From the NCBI GenBank assembly GCA_029948255.1, contig JALIZF010001711.1, positions 248,001 to 312,000 on the forward strand: DNA of 64,000 nt, given 5' to 3'. The notes beneath the pieces were generated by a model. It made no database searches. It was given only the letters and a program-made list of their open reading frames with translations, and was not told the origin of the DNA. Within the stretch, counting starts at the first letter, position 1; every line of letters starts with the position of its first letter. Both the position numbers and the translations under genes were made by a program. Origin of the DNA: Telmatactis stephensoni. Taxonomy: Eukaryota; Cnidaria; Anthozoa; Actiniaria; Isophelliidae. Shown here piece by piece: positions 34,178 through 49,061 of the stretch.

Positions 34178-34340
34178 AAGCCCGCCGCACATGTTGAGAA
34201 CTGCCACGCGAGGCACTTAGCTCAGACGATTTCTCCCCACAGACGTTGCATCTTTGGCTACACGAGGCAAAATATAGAGCAGGTAAAGTGCCTCGCATGG
34301 CAGTTTCCTCACACAGTTTCTCAACGAGTGCGGCGGTCTT
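34178..34340. repeat. Inverted-repeat element
   Basis: AGCCCGCCGCAC..GTTGAGAA and CTGCCACGCGAGGCACTT pair with AAGTGCCTCGCATGGCAG and TTCTCAACGAGTGCGGCGG. The arms are about 45 bp with small mismatches. It shares an intron with the element at 33858-34019. Confidence 0.8.
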
Positions 34341-34581
34341 GAGCGATCACTATTTTATTCTGATCTCAGGGCGCTTTTGATTGTCCTTTTTTCGGATTAC
34401 AAATACACGGAATAGTCACTTCAAACCGCTTATTCAAATTGCTTCTTGTACATTTATTGTAATAAAACAAGGAGTCTTTCAATTTACTATGGAAAATTGC
34501 CACTTTGAAGTGATTTATAGATGTAATTCAGTGATTCCGTAATCGAACGCACACTTAGAATTCAGTGTATTCATTCCACAG

Positions 34582-35594
<1,013 letters not shown>

Positions 35595-35839
35595 GTATGT
35601 CATTGATCTCATTGATTATTAATTGTTATTGATTTTTCCATCAACTAAGTTTTTAAAAGTGATTAATCCAAAAGTACCGCTAGAAGAATTGAAGTAACTC
35701 CTAGGGGCGGATTTAGGGGAGAGGTGTAAAAAAAGTGCAGGGGATGCGCGCACCCTTACGACGCCTTTGGGTCCTTCTCTTCTCAATACTTTTCCAAAAT
35801 GTCCTCTGGATCCTCAGAACAGTCCCCCTCTTAAAGGAT

Positions 35840-36232
35840 AAGCCGTTAGGGACTAGGGACGAGTCCCTTAATATTGCGATAATCAACACAAGACCGAACA
35901 AGACCCACATAGTCAGGAAGAATACATCGAGGTATACAAAGTTTCGAAATTTGGTGTTGGTCAGATCAATATTGAATGAGATACAGCCATTGAAAAAACC
36001 CAAAATTTACTAAGAAATGTATGGATTGCCGGACAACTTGTCCGGTCGTTCATACATTTCTTAGTAAATTTCTTAGTATTTGGACATTTTAAATGGCTGT
36101 ATCTCGTTCAATATTGATCCGATGAACACCAAACTTCGGAATTTTGTATAGCTCGATGTGCTCTATCTGACTATGTGGGTCTTGTATTGATTATCACAAT
36201 ATTAAGAGACTCGCACCAGTCCCTAACGGCTT
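35840..36232. repeat. Large palindromic (foldback) element
   Basis: Arms of about 180 bp pair across a centre at 36010-36070. The outer ends are AAGCCGTTAGGGACT and AGTCCCTAACGGCTT, and the innermost part is a near-perfect palindrome around GCCGGACAACTTGTCCGG. No coding capacity. It fills the intron between modules 23 and 24. Confidence 0.88.
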
Positions 36233-36299
36233 GAAATCTGGTAATGAGACTAAAGTCTTTGCTGGATATCAATATTAAAACGTCTAAACTATATTTCAG

Positions 36300-37289
36300 A
36301 ATCCCCAAAAAAATCTGAAATGGACATCGGGTTCATAGTAAGTCTGTCCTCGTCCAAGGCTTCAGCGAATTTCGACAAGGTCAAGGTCATCGTAAGAAAG
36401 ATTGTGGAGATGTATGGAACTGACAAATCGAAATATACTTATATCAAACTCGCGGATTCTAAATTGGTCAGGAACGCAGACACTGAGGCTTTCAACTTAA
36501 AGAAGGAGTTGCCAGGGGGTGTTGATGTGATTGTAACGAGATCTGATGGTATGCAAATAGTGGATGCTATTGATGACGCTAAAGACGTGTTTATGAAGGT
36601 ATGTGCAACTTTTTAGCTTTTGATCAACGGCAAGAACCAACTCGCATAGGCTATCATTGTTTTAGAGCGTTAGTATGAGTGTAAACCAGACCTCGCCGTG
36701 CCGTCACCTTGTCAGTGCCGCAATGTCTGTAAAATCATCCGAAATTGCTTCCGTAACCATGCCATGCATGCTGTTCTTCACATCTCTTCCAACAAGCTAC
36801 TTCCCTGTCAATCACTTTTCTCCCACCTCTTCTTTCAGTACAACCACACACATCCTTCAAATGTAGATGACTAGGCTTCTTTAGGTTTCCTGTGCTAACA
36901 GCGGATAACGGAGAACTGGGATTTGTTGTCTTCTTCCCAATCTCCCTCGGCCACAGAAAGCCCATTATTTAAAAGATGTTGCCTTCAAAGCCTTCCATAA
37001 TTTCATTGATTAAAAACATTGTTACAGGCTTCATCCAATCGTCCTAACTCCAGAAAGGTCCTGGTAATCATAACTGACAGTAACCCAACCAATCATCCCG
37101 ATGACATCAACATAGCTACCGAGCCACTAAGGGATTCTGGGATAAAGATTATTACTGTTGCCATGGGAACGGAAGTGGATCCTGTGGAGCTTAAAATCAT
37201 CACACCAAATAAGGAGAATGCTTTGGATCCTGATGACAACGAAAAACCTGGAACACTTGCTGGGGACATTATGAAGCTAGCACTCAAGG
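36300..37289 (+). CDS. VWA module 24, divergent centre (2 exons)
   Basis: 187 residues from exons 36300-36598 and 37028-37289. Strand 1 is KSEMDIGFIVSLSS. After YGTDKSKYTYIKLAD the usual VFG, FPSD and SGxxLDKAL landmarks are replaced by unrelated residues (ADSKLVRNAD, GGVDVIVTRSDG) before VDAIDDAKDVFMK. Length is preserved, so this looks like rapid divergence rather than deletion. Interior intron 429 bp, phase 0. The second exon is regular (RKVLVIITDSNP, IKIITVAMGTEVDP) and ends KLALKG. Confidence 0.82.
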
Positions 37290-37347
37290 GTATAAATACA
37301 GAAATCCAAATATACTTTTTGATGTGAATATATCATTACATATCGGT

Positions 37348-37510
37348 TTTTCCTCCCTCAGCAAAAATCAACACGTGAGTTGAGCAATGTTTGCAAAATA
37401 ATTTAATGTAGAGGTAGTGAGTGTGAGAGAAAACAGGCCCACATCAGCTCTTAGCTGCAAAACTCCGGCCTGTATTAAAATCTTTCTTTCTTTTTTTATT
37501 TACTGTTATA
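37348..37510 (+). repeat. SINE-like repeat fragment
   Basis: Starts TTTTTCCTCCCTCAGCAAAA, continues GTGAGTTGAGCAATG and GTAGTGAGTGTGAGAG, and ends AACTCCGGCCTGTATTAAAA followed by a CTTT-rich tail. It lacks the tRNA-like head. It overlaps the pyrimidine stretch before module 25. Confidence 0.6.
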
Positions 37511-37525
37511 CTTTTTATGTTACAG

Positions 37526-40765
<3,240 letters not shown>

Positions 40766-40800
40766 GTAAGTTTATCTGGTCATGTACTGCTCAGGAATGG

Positions 40801-41125
40801 TGCTTGTCTTTTCACTAGTGACATAAGCATAAGCACAAGCAACATACACAGACTCAGTAATGTACTGTTCATTAGCAGTGCTTGTCTTTTCACTAGTGAC
40901 ATAAGCATAACTCAAGCAACATACACAGACTCAGTAATGTACTGTTCATTAGCAGTGCTTGTCTTTTCACTAGTGACATAAGCATAACTCAAGCAACATA
41001 CACAGACTCAGTAATGTACTGCTCATTAGCAGTGCTTGTCTTTTCACTAGTGACATAAGCATACGCACAAGCAACATATACACAGACTCAGTAATGTACA
41101 GCTCATCAGTCTTTTCACTAGTGAC
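40801..41125. repeat. Tandem repeat, 77-78-bp unit, about 4 copies
   Basis: Units start with TGCTTGTCTTTTCACTAGTG at 40801, 40879, 40956 and 41033, with a truncated fifth near 41108. Units differ by small indels (AAGCACAAGC versus AACTCAAGC). Diverged single copies of the ACTCAGTAATGTA end appear near 44785 and 58555. It fills most of the intron between modules 25 and 26. Confidence 0.92.
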
Positions 41126-41173
41126 GATAATAACTACTGTAATTGACCTTCACTAATCTACTTCCATTTAAAG

Positions 41174-42288
41174 ATTATCCAAGAATTCCAAAGCTTCACT
41201 TCACTCTGGTCCTCAGTGCCACTGCCGCAAGCAGTGCTGCAAATTTCGCCAAAATGAAAGAGATCGTAAATTCTGTGATTGAAAGATACGGGACATTCAA
41301 TATCAGTTACAGTGTTATGGTGTTTGGTACAACTCCAAAGGTCGTTGTAGGGTTTTCAGACACATTCCCTGATGACGCTTCGCTACAGCAGTACATACAA
41401 CGGGCAGGACGCTCTTCTGGGGCTTCTCTTGATAACGCTCTTAAGGAAGCTAAGAAATTGTTGGAACCACGTGCAAAAGTTGACCCTCAAGCCAGAAAGG
41501 TAGACACTATATCAGTACTTAAAATGATATCTTTTTGTGTGTACTGCCTGATCTTTTTTCTGAGTACTTAGTGTGGTTGTGTGGTGAAAAGGTAGTTATT
41601 TACCAATTTCATATATGAGGTTTTCTCAAATAGAGAAAATGAGAGATTTGGGCAAGAAATGAACAACACTATCTGAGAAACTTCTTTGCCAATTTTTCGA
41701 GAAAGTTTCAATACGTTTGGCTAAATATCAAAATAGTTCATTTTGCAAGAAAAAAATGATCGTTTTGTAAATCCTCATATCCTGTAAATGGCTTATCACT
41801 TTCTTCAAATACTAAAACATTTTCCAAATCAACGAACTCTGAAAGTTTGAAAATTTCGAAACTCAAGAGATAATATTGAATAATATAATATTTAATATTA
41901 TGTCAAAAATAACGAAGATACAGAGTTTTGTGTGGATTACATCTATGTTTCTACGCTTTTTAAGTTTTTTTGTGTGTGTGTCTACAGTTTGTGCGTTTCT
42001 TCGTTGTATAGCACTTATTTATAGCACTTATTCCATCATTTTTTAAATATTTTAAGGTTATGGTAGTGATAATGGACCGACGATCAACCAGCGATATAAA
42101 CAGTATTAAGAAGAATGCTTTAGACTTAGAGATAGCAGGAATTAGAGTCATTCCCGTCGCCTTTGGTAAAGAAGCCAACAAGATGGAATTGATCGATACC
42201 ACACCACATAAGAATAATCTCATTGAGACTGACAGTAAAGAGCCATCTGACAGACCAGCCGAGAAAATTGTCATAAAGGCAATCAAAG
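41174..42288 (+). CDS. VWA module 26 (2 exons)
   Basis: 186 residues from exons 41174-41499 and 42057-42288. Strand 1 is IPKLHFTLVLSATA, so the first-strand Asp is also lost. Strand 2 is ISYSVMVFGT. The 557-bp interior intron is phase 0 at PQARK-VMVVI, shared with modules 4, 7, 37 and 38. The second exon has MDRRSTSDI and IRVIPVAFGKEA and ends KAIKG at GTAAGC. Confidence 0.87.
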
Positions 42289-42893
42289 GTAAGCCATTCC
42301 TTAAGTTTTAATCTCCATATATCGTGTGTTAATTTGTTGTGTTGTGTTGTGCTGTATTGTTGTTGTATTTTGTTATATTGTTCTGCGTTGATTCGTGATA
42401 TGGTGTGTTGCTGATGTTTTTGTCGTGCTGTGTTTTGTTGTGCCTTGTGTTTTGAAGTATAGTGTTGTGTTGTTTTGCGCTGTTGTGTGGTGTTGTGTTG
42501 TTGTTGTGTGGTGTTGCGTTGTGTTTGCATGTGTTGTTGTGTTGTGTGATGTTTTGTGCCTTGTTGTAGTGCCTTGCTGTGGCAATCCTAGGGCTTTGCC
42601 GTCAAAAAAAAACACACAAAAAAACAACAAACAAACAAACAAACAGCAACAAAAGAAAAAGAATCACTGACCCCGCCTAGTGGTGCAACACGCACCCTTC
42701 ATCTTCATACACCAGTGCTTTAACAACTGAGCTTTTGGCCGCACTTAGTGACAGTCTAGTGATAGAAAGCTGTCACGAATCATTAATTTCAATGTACAAT
42801 TCCTTTTCACATTTCACTGTACATTTATTCTAGTATTGATCAGCATTGCGATATTCTGCTTTCTAATACTAACACAAGTATGTTTTGTCCCAG
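42289..42893. other. Inter-module intron: GTTGT-rich tract and tRNA-like fragment
   Basis: 42330-42565 is a degenerate GTTGT/GTGTT tract on the plus strand. At 42665-42745 the minus strand has a weak tRNA-like stretch (AGCTCAGTTGTTAAAGCACTGG) that may be a SINE head. A hydrophobic stretch immediately upstream of the module 27 acceptor is intronic. Confidence 0.5.
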
Positions 42894-43737
42894 AATTGAA
42901 ACCAGTTCCAGAAATGGACCTCATCTTCGCCATCAGTGCAAGAGCTGTCGACAGTCGTCAAAACTTCGAGAAGATGCGTGACGTCATGAAACGAGTAATT
43001 CGTCAGTATGGCATGAGGAGAATCCATTACAGCGTTCTAACGTTCGGTGCTCGACCTAACATTAAGCTGAGATTCAAAAATAACATCAGAAACGATGAAA
43101 CGCTCGAGAGGTTCATGGACACTATACAGATAAATGATCGTGGAAGTGATCTCAGCGCCGCTCTTGGCGCTGCAAAGGGGTTGTTTGATGAAGCCGAAGC
43201 TATGAGATCTGGAGCGAAGAAAGTCTTGGTTCTTATCATGGATAAACGTTCAGGTATTGCTACATAATTATTGCAAAATCTTGAAAAAGGAAGGATGATT
43301 TATGGCTACATACATTCACTATAAATATGCAAATATCGAGCTTGGGCTACCTGTGCTAAAGTTATGTCATATTCTCAAGCGTTGAGCACAACCACGCGCG
43401 TATAATGAAGATCGTCGTCCACGTCGTTGTTTGCTTAAGGTTCCTTCTGATGATGGGGAATGGGTACCGGTCACGGGCCCATATCTAACACGCCTTCTTA
43501 TGTTGTTAAAAAAAATGTATATTTTACCATTATTAGAATCCAGCTCTTCAGACGTGAGGTCTGCAGTCAAACCTCTGAAAGACGACAAGGTCCATATCAT
43601 CCCGGTATTACTCGGCCGAGAAGCTGACGAAAGAGAAGGCAATACCGTTGCTAATTCAATGAGTGATGTCATTAAAGCTAAAGACAGGGACAGTCCTCGT
43701 AGGATCACTGATGCTATCATGGATAAAGCATTATCAG
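42894..43737 (+). CDS. VWA module 27 (2 exons)
   Basis: 187 residues from exons 42894-43253 and 43537-43737. Strand 1 is VPEMDLIFAISARA and strand 2 IHYSVLTFGA. The helix region reads NDRGSDLSAALGAAKGLF. The interior intron (283 bp, phase 1) follows MDKRS. The second exon starts SSSSDVRSAV, has VHIIPVLLGREADE and ends DKALSG. The open frame upstream of exon 1 (a hydrophobic leader with an ATG) resembles a signal peptide but lies before a good acceptor. Confidence 0.85.
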
Positions 43738-43786
43738 GTAAAGAGTGGTGGTAATGGATGGTGGTACTGGTGGTGCTGGTGGTGGT

Positions 43787-43788
43787 GG

Positions 43789-43859
<71 letters not shown>
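43787..43859. repeat. GAT microsatellite
   Basis: About 24 GAT units in the intron between modules 27 and 28, preceded by a GGT-rich stretch. The apparent poly-Asp, poly-Met and poly-Ser frames are not coding. Confidence 0.95.
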
Positions 43860-43860
<1 letters not shown>

Positions 43861-44022
43861 CAATTGCGACGACATCCTCGGGGCCCAGGGCGTCTCGGAC
43901 ATTCATCCCGAGGATGTTGCGACGAATGATAGTTGCATGTTGGTAAAAATAATAAACGCCTCTAGACAACAACCCAACATACAGTGTATATTCTGTTACC
44001 ATTATTTATTTAATTTTTATAG

Positions 44023-44580
44023 AAGTACCAGTTGTACCAGAAATAGATCTCGCCTTTGCAATCAGCACATCAGCAACAAACGCTGACAAAACTTTCAAGC
44101 GAATGAAAGACACCGTCAACAGCATTATCAAGAAATACGGCACCGACAGACTTCGTTACGCCTTCGTTGTATTCGGTACCACACCTTCGACGACATTGAG
44201 CTTCAGAGAAAAATTCGCTAGCAAAGAAGAACTCATCAGCTACCTCGCATTATCTCGGCAACCTAGGGGAGATCCTGTCATGAAGAAAGCCCTTGAAGAA
44301 GTAAAAGGACTGTTTAATGCTGCACTTTCAAGACCCAATGCCAAGAAGGTATTGGTCTTGATAGTTGATAAGGTACCATTGGACACGCCAAAAGAAGGTA
44401 TTGATGGAGTGAAGGATCTTGAAAAGAGCAACATTAAAGTTGTCCCTGTTGCCATTGGTGACGAGGTAGACCCTAAGGAGTTGGTAAAGAAGACCAACAA
44501 CAAGAGGTATCTAGTGAAAGGAAAAGATGACGAGAAGCCTGGTCCGCTGGGAGATAAGATCATGGACAAAGTACTTAAAG
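44023..44580 (+). CDS. VWA module 28 (single exon)
   Basis: 186 residues in one exon. Strand 1 is VPEIDLAFAISTSA, strand 2 LRYAFVVFGT. The MIDAS-Thr loop is RQPRGDPVMKKAL, the third strand KKVLVLIVDKVP and the fifth IKVVPVAIGDEVDP. It ends DKVLKG, leaving by GTAAAC. Confidence 0.9.
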
Positions 44581-44885
44581 GTAAACTTTACATCGCAACA
44601 GGAATTATGTTCTGTCAATGTCATAAATTGCTAGTTGATTTTAACTGATAAAAACAAGTGCGGCCGTAAGCAAAACCAGTTTGACATTTTAGCAGTGCTC
44701 TTCTGTTCTCACAACTCAAGCATAAAGTGACATTTGTCTGGGGTTTTTTCCAGTGTATAGCATATTTATGTATATTCAGTAATGTACTGTTAAATCATCA
44801 CAGGCTAGTATGCTACATGTACTGCGAGAAAAATAAAACAAATGGAAACTTTGCTAGTGTGAAATCTTGAATGTTATGTTTTCAG
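44581..44885. other. Inter-module intron with repeat remnant
   Basis: CTCAAGCATAAAGTGACATT and ATTCAGTAATGTACTGTTAA resemble parts of the 77-bp unit at 40801-41125, so this is probably a decayed member of the same family. Nothing else was recognised. Confidence 0.5.
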
Positions 44886-45863
44886 ATATTCCCAAGATTC
44901 CAGAGCTTGATATGATGTTTGCACTCAGCGCAACGGCCACAGACGCAGACACTAGTTTCCGTCGCATGAAAGACACCATAAAAACCATAATAGACCAATA
45001 TGGAACTGGCTCTATCCGTTACAGCGTCATGGTATTTGGGCGATACCCTCTTACAAAACTACGATTTGATAAAGAATTCCCAAGTGATAATGACCTCAAG
45101 AGGTTCTTCAATGGAATCCAACGCGAGCAGGATGGTTCTTCTATACACAGGTAATTATACTAACATTCCATTATTCAACTCGATTCAATAGCTTGCTTGT
45201 ACTCGGGTTCTCCCCCACTAGTATAAAGGAAGTACATTCCCCCTATGGAAATGATAATTTGTCATGCACTTTGATTAGAATACTCCCCAAACTCTACATG
45301 GGGGATATATGCAGATATTCTTCATGGATAATAAGTTTTGGCTTCTCCCATTCATAACATTGTAAAAGACTATGGAGCAATCACCAATTTGAATCATTAT
45401 CATAATGATCATCATCTTCATAATTAATCACCCATTATGTGTTACTAAGAGGTGATCAGCATTACATTAGTTCGAGTTCAGCAGTTGAAGTCCTTTTGTG
45501 GTACTTATCGGTGCCAACTTACCAAAAATAAGATGTTTATTGAAGATCTTCCCATGTACACATTGATTTATAGAACAATGAACGCAGCGGGAAGAGAGTT
45601 TGACCAGTACGCACGATCCGAAGCGAAAAAGGTCTTGGTGATAATAACCGACAAACAATCTGATAGTACGTTGAGTACTATCAGGACTGAGGCTAAAGTA
45701 CTTGAAGCTAAGTCCATTCTGGTCATACCTGTGGCGTTTGGAAACGAGGCTGATCCCAACCAATTAGCACCCACCACACCAAATAAGGAAGACCTTATCA
45801 AGACAGATAAGACTAAACCTCCTAAGACACTGGCTAAAGAAATCATGGACAAAGTTCTAAAAG
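44886..45863 (+). CDS. VWA module 29 (2 exons)
   Basis: 185 residues from exons 44886-45150 and 45574-45863. Strand 1 is IPELDMMFALSATA and strand 2 IRYSVMVFGR. The interior intron (423 bp, phase 2) splits an Arg in SSIHR-TMNAAGREF, at the start of the fourth helix. The second exon has KKVLVIITDKQS and ILVIPVAFGNEADP and ends DKVLKG at GTATAT. Confidence 0.86.
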
Positions 45864-45925
45864 GTATATCAGTTTTCCTTTTTCCAATTTCTGTATTCCC
45901 TGCCTTTACGATTTTATGATAGCTC

Positions 45926-46234
45926 GGCTTTCCTTTCCTTTCCTTTCCTTTCCTTTCCTTTCCTTTCCTTTCCTTTCCTTTCCTTTCCTTTCCTTTCCTT
46001 TCCTTTCCTTTCCTTTCCTTTCCTTTCCTTTCCTTTCCTTTCCTTTCCTTTCCTTTCCTTTCCTTTCCTTTCCTTTCCTTTCCTTTCCTTTCCTTTCCTT
46101 TCCTTTCCTTTCCTTTCCTTTCCTTTCCTTTCCTTTCCTTTCCTTTCCTTTCCTTTCCTTTCCTTTCCTTTCCTTTCCTTTCCTTTCCTTTCCTTTCCTT
46201 TCCTTTCCTTTCCTTTCCTTTCCTTTCCTTTCCT
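45926..46234. repeat. TTTCC pentanucleotide array, about 61 units
   Basis: An almost perfect 305-bp array in the intron between modules 29 and 30, decaying to CTTGCTTCC/CTCC at its 3' end. Because the unit is 5 bp, all six frames stay open, which creates long false ORFs. Confidence 0.97.
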
Positions 46235-46343
46235 CCTTCCTTGCTTGCTTCCTCCCTCCCTCCCTCCCTCTCTCCACCTCTCCTTCCATTCCATCTGGCT
46301 ATTTACTTTTGACTTTAATTTTACCTTTACTCTTCATTTTTAG

Positions 46344-47601
46344 AAAAAGAAAAAGTCGTCATGACAGACATGGCGTTTGTTATCAGCGCAGCCGGTTCTA
46401 ACTCACCCACGACGTTCTTGAAACTCAAAGAGGTCATAAAGAATGTCATTGATAAATATGGTATTGGTAGAACAAAGTATGCATTGGTCACCTTTGGTGA
46501 TACGCCCACTATTAACTTCGAGTTCAAAGATAGATACACAAGGTAAGTAATGGAGTATACTAGTAGAGGGTTGAATTGTGTTGTCACTGATTTATTAGAG
46601 TGATTTAGCAAACGCGACGGACGCGAAAACAGGACTTGAGATGACGAATTTGTCACATTCGTTCGTTGTGTGACTAGCGTGACAACGTCGCGACGCCAGG
46701 ACGCCATTTTACTTGTTTTCACGTCTGACGTCAACGGTCATTTCGAACAAAATTCGTCAGCGCGCGCGGCGTCCTCTTTAACGTTGCGTCGTGTTTGCTA
46801 AATCACTCTATTATAATGGTTAGGATGTTTCAGCGATGTAATGGAGTAATGGAGTGTAAACGACTTTTCCCCTTTCTCATGACCAAAACCAAATTTAAAC
46901 AATATAAGTTCATGTCATCACTTGTTTCACGAATTGTCACGTTTTCAAGAACCTTTTTTGCATCAATGCAGAATTACCCTAGCTCAGTGACCAATCCTTT
47001 GACTTGGACGCTAAAAACAAAACAGTCATCCCTATAGTGCTAGGGCTACCCTAAAAATTTGTACTGGTAAAAAGGGGAAACTTTACACGTTAGTTCAGAG
47101 AACTTCGCCTAATTATCTTGGCCTCGTTTAATCAAAGAATGCATAGTGCTATCTACTGGATAAACTACCATTAGTGGTGCTGTCATCCACTGAAATTGTC
47201 CACACTTTGTAAGTTTTTACCTAACGGGTAGTCGTTGAAAGATCTGATAAACTCTTAGTATTCCAACTAAATTTACCTTGAAATTTGATTGAAAGTTGAT
47301 ATTCGACTTCGAGAAGTTACCTCTAATTCAAAGGGCGGATGAGCTTGACTGAGCCAATGGCCATCATGCATCAGTGAACTTTTATTTTATTGTGTTTTGA
47401 TTGTAATTTTAAGCAGTAATTTGTAGTATAGTAATTTGTAGTGCAGTAATTTGTAGTGACTATTTTAAAATTAATTTTCATGGTACGGACTGTGTAGCGG
47501 CAGCCCAAGGCGCCATCCCATGCTCACAGTCTACCATGCATGTTCAGTATATGTTTTTGTAAAGCGCCTAGAGCAGATTTTGGATAGGCGCTATATAAAT
47601 G

Positions 47602-47662
<61 letters not shown>

Positions 47663-48278
47663 TACCTTCAAATAATAGACCATTTCACGGTTGTCGTGGC
47701 TCAACCTCAGCCTCGACAGCGTGTAATATATTCTTTAGAAATCGACTGTAGCCCATGGTAAGGTAAGGAATGCACACATCAACAAACAATCGAAACACTT
47801 TAAAATTCCACGGGCTGTAGTCCAATTCTAAAGAATATATTACACGGTATCGAGGCTGAGGATGAGCCACGACAACCGTGAAATGGTCTATTCTTGTAAC
47901 ATAATTATACTTACAGCGCTGCAGACCTCAAGAACGCCATCGACAGAATTATCAAACCCTTTGGTGGCGCTGATCTGGAAAGAGCCCTGGAAATCGGCCG
48001 ACAAATGTTTGATCCTTCCCGTGGTGCACGTCCTGATGCAAGAAAGATTTTAGTTCTCATAACAGATCGTGAATCTGATAGTAGTATAAAAGACGTGGTG
48101 ATGAAGGCTAAGGATCTTGAGAGAGAGTACATCCGGGTCATTCCAGTTGCTCTTGGTGGTCATGACAACGAGAAGGAATTGGAAAAGACCACGCCTGTTA
48201 AACCTGACGTCGTGAAAGGAAAGAAAACAGACCCAGCCAAGAAGATTAGTGAGGAAATCATTAAGAGAGCTGACAAAG
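46344..48278 (+). CDS. VWA module 30 (2 exons)
   Basis: 187 residues from exons 46344-46542 and 47917-48278. Strand 1 is VVMTDMAFVISAAG, strand 2 TKYALVTFGD. The interior intron (1,374 bp, phase 2) follows FEFKDRYT. It contains a MITE-like element, a LINE hairpin tail with an ATT array and a foldback element. The second exon (PFGGADLERAL, KILVLITDRES, IRVIPVALGGHD) ends KRADKG. Confidence 0.85.
46596..46810. mobile_element. MITE-like element with 22-bp TIRs
   Basis: TAGAGTGATTTAGCAAACGC and the reverse complement of GTTTGCTAAATCACTCTA form the ends. TTAT lies on both flanks as a possible target duplication. CG-rich inside. In the interior intron of module 30. Confidence 0.85.
47561..47661 (+). 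repeat. LINE/SINE hairpin tail followed by an ATT array
   Basis: AAGCGCCTAGAGCAGATTTT-type hairpin (arms GCGCCTA/TAGGCGC) is followed by ATATAAATG and about 20 ATT units. Same order as 38444-38561. About 100 bp upstream may belong to the same truncated element. Confidence 0.75.
47674..47892. repeat. Foldback element
   Basis: Arms of about 65 bp beginning AATAGACCATTTCACGGTTG and ending in its exact complement. Inner AATATATTCTTTAGAA pairs with TTCTAAAGAATATATT. It starts right after the ATT array and ends 24 bp before the second exon of module 30. Confidence 0.88.
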
Positions 48279-48385
48279 GTAAAGCTGTTGTTTGACTTGC
48301 CTACTACTTGTTTGAAATTTATCACAAAATTGTGATCAATTTTAAATGATTCCTTTCCGAAACAATTGTGGCTATTAGTTGTCAT

Positions 48386-48535
48386 GCAAGCGACGCAAGG
48401 AAGACGAAGTAAGACGACGCAAAGCTCGTGTTCTCACTTGAAAAAGTAGCGCCGAAAGTGAAAAACGAAAGGTTTTGTTTTTCTTGCGTCGACTTGCGTC
48501 TTGTATCGTCTGCGCGTCGCTAGTGCGAACCAGTC
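48386..48535. repeat. Imperfect inverted-repeat element
   Basis: CAAGCGACGCAAGGAAGACG near the left end and CGTCTGCGCGTCGCTAG near the right are imperfectly inverted, with inner CTTGCGTCG words. Related words (CTAGCGACGCAAGGATAAGCG) occur at about 14584. Confidence 0.6.
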
Positions 48536-48646
48536 TTAAAAGGGTGTCCATCACCTCAAGTCTGGCCTTGATTCCACTGTTCTCTAAAATATATATTCAT
48601 AACGGAACGTAGCGTAGCGATACAGGGCAAACAAAAGTTCCCGCTA

Positions 48647-48779
48647 AGGCCCAGTTCAAACGTCGCATCTCACATGTGCCAAACTCAATGCAAATTAGTC
48701 AAATCTTTTGTTTCTTCTCATTATCATCTCATTTGCATTGAATTCAGCACATGTGAGATGCGACGTTTGAACTAGGCCT
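48647..48779. repeat. Inverted-repeat element
   Basis: AGGCCCAGTTCAAACGTCGC, CATCTCACATGTGC and ATGCAAAT pair with the right arm ending GAACTAGGCCT. The loop is T-rich. In the intron between modules 30 and 31 (48279-49061), which has no other feature I recognise. Confidence 0.85.
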
Positions 48780-49061
48780 GACATCTTACTAATACGGAGA
48801 CCTAATACAAACAACATGCAACCAGACTCAACGAAAATCACAAAGAGTTTGCGTACAATACTACAAAATATTTCAACAAAAGATGATGCAGCAAAATGAA
48901 ATAACCTGTTTAACAAGGATCTTGTATATTGTTATAAGTAAGTTGATCATCGAGGCAGAGAAAATAAACGACATAAAAAGAAATGACAATGGTACTCCCT
49001 TGAAGAACACATACGAGAAATCAAGCTCATCAACTAATACTCTAATTTCTATCTTATTTAG

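Noticed and set aside
42836..42893. Signal-peptide-like leader (ATG-less, hydrophobic) fused in frame to module 27, suggesting a separate gene start
   Set aside because: A CAG acceptor at 42893 with correct phase precedes the module, and the upstream module exits in matching phase 1. A chance open intron end is simpler. An alternative promoter cannot be fully excluded.
45906..46401. Long low-complexity frames (Phe/Leu/Ser/Pro-rich, or Lys/Glu/Arg/Gly-rich on the minus strand)
   Set aside because: A TTTCC pentamer array keeps all six frames open by composition. It is an intron between modules 29 and 30.
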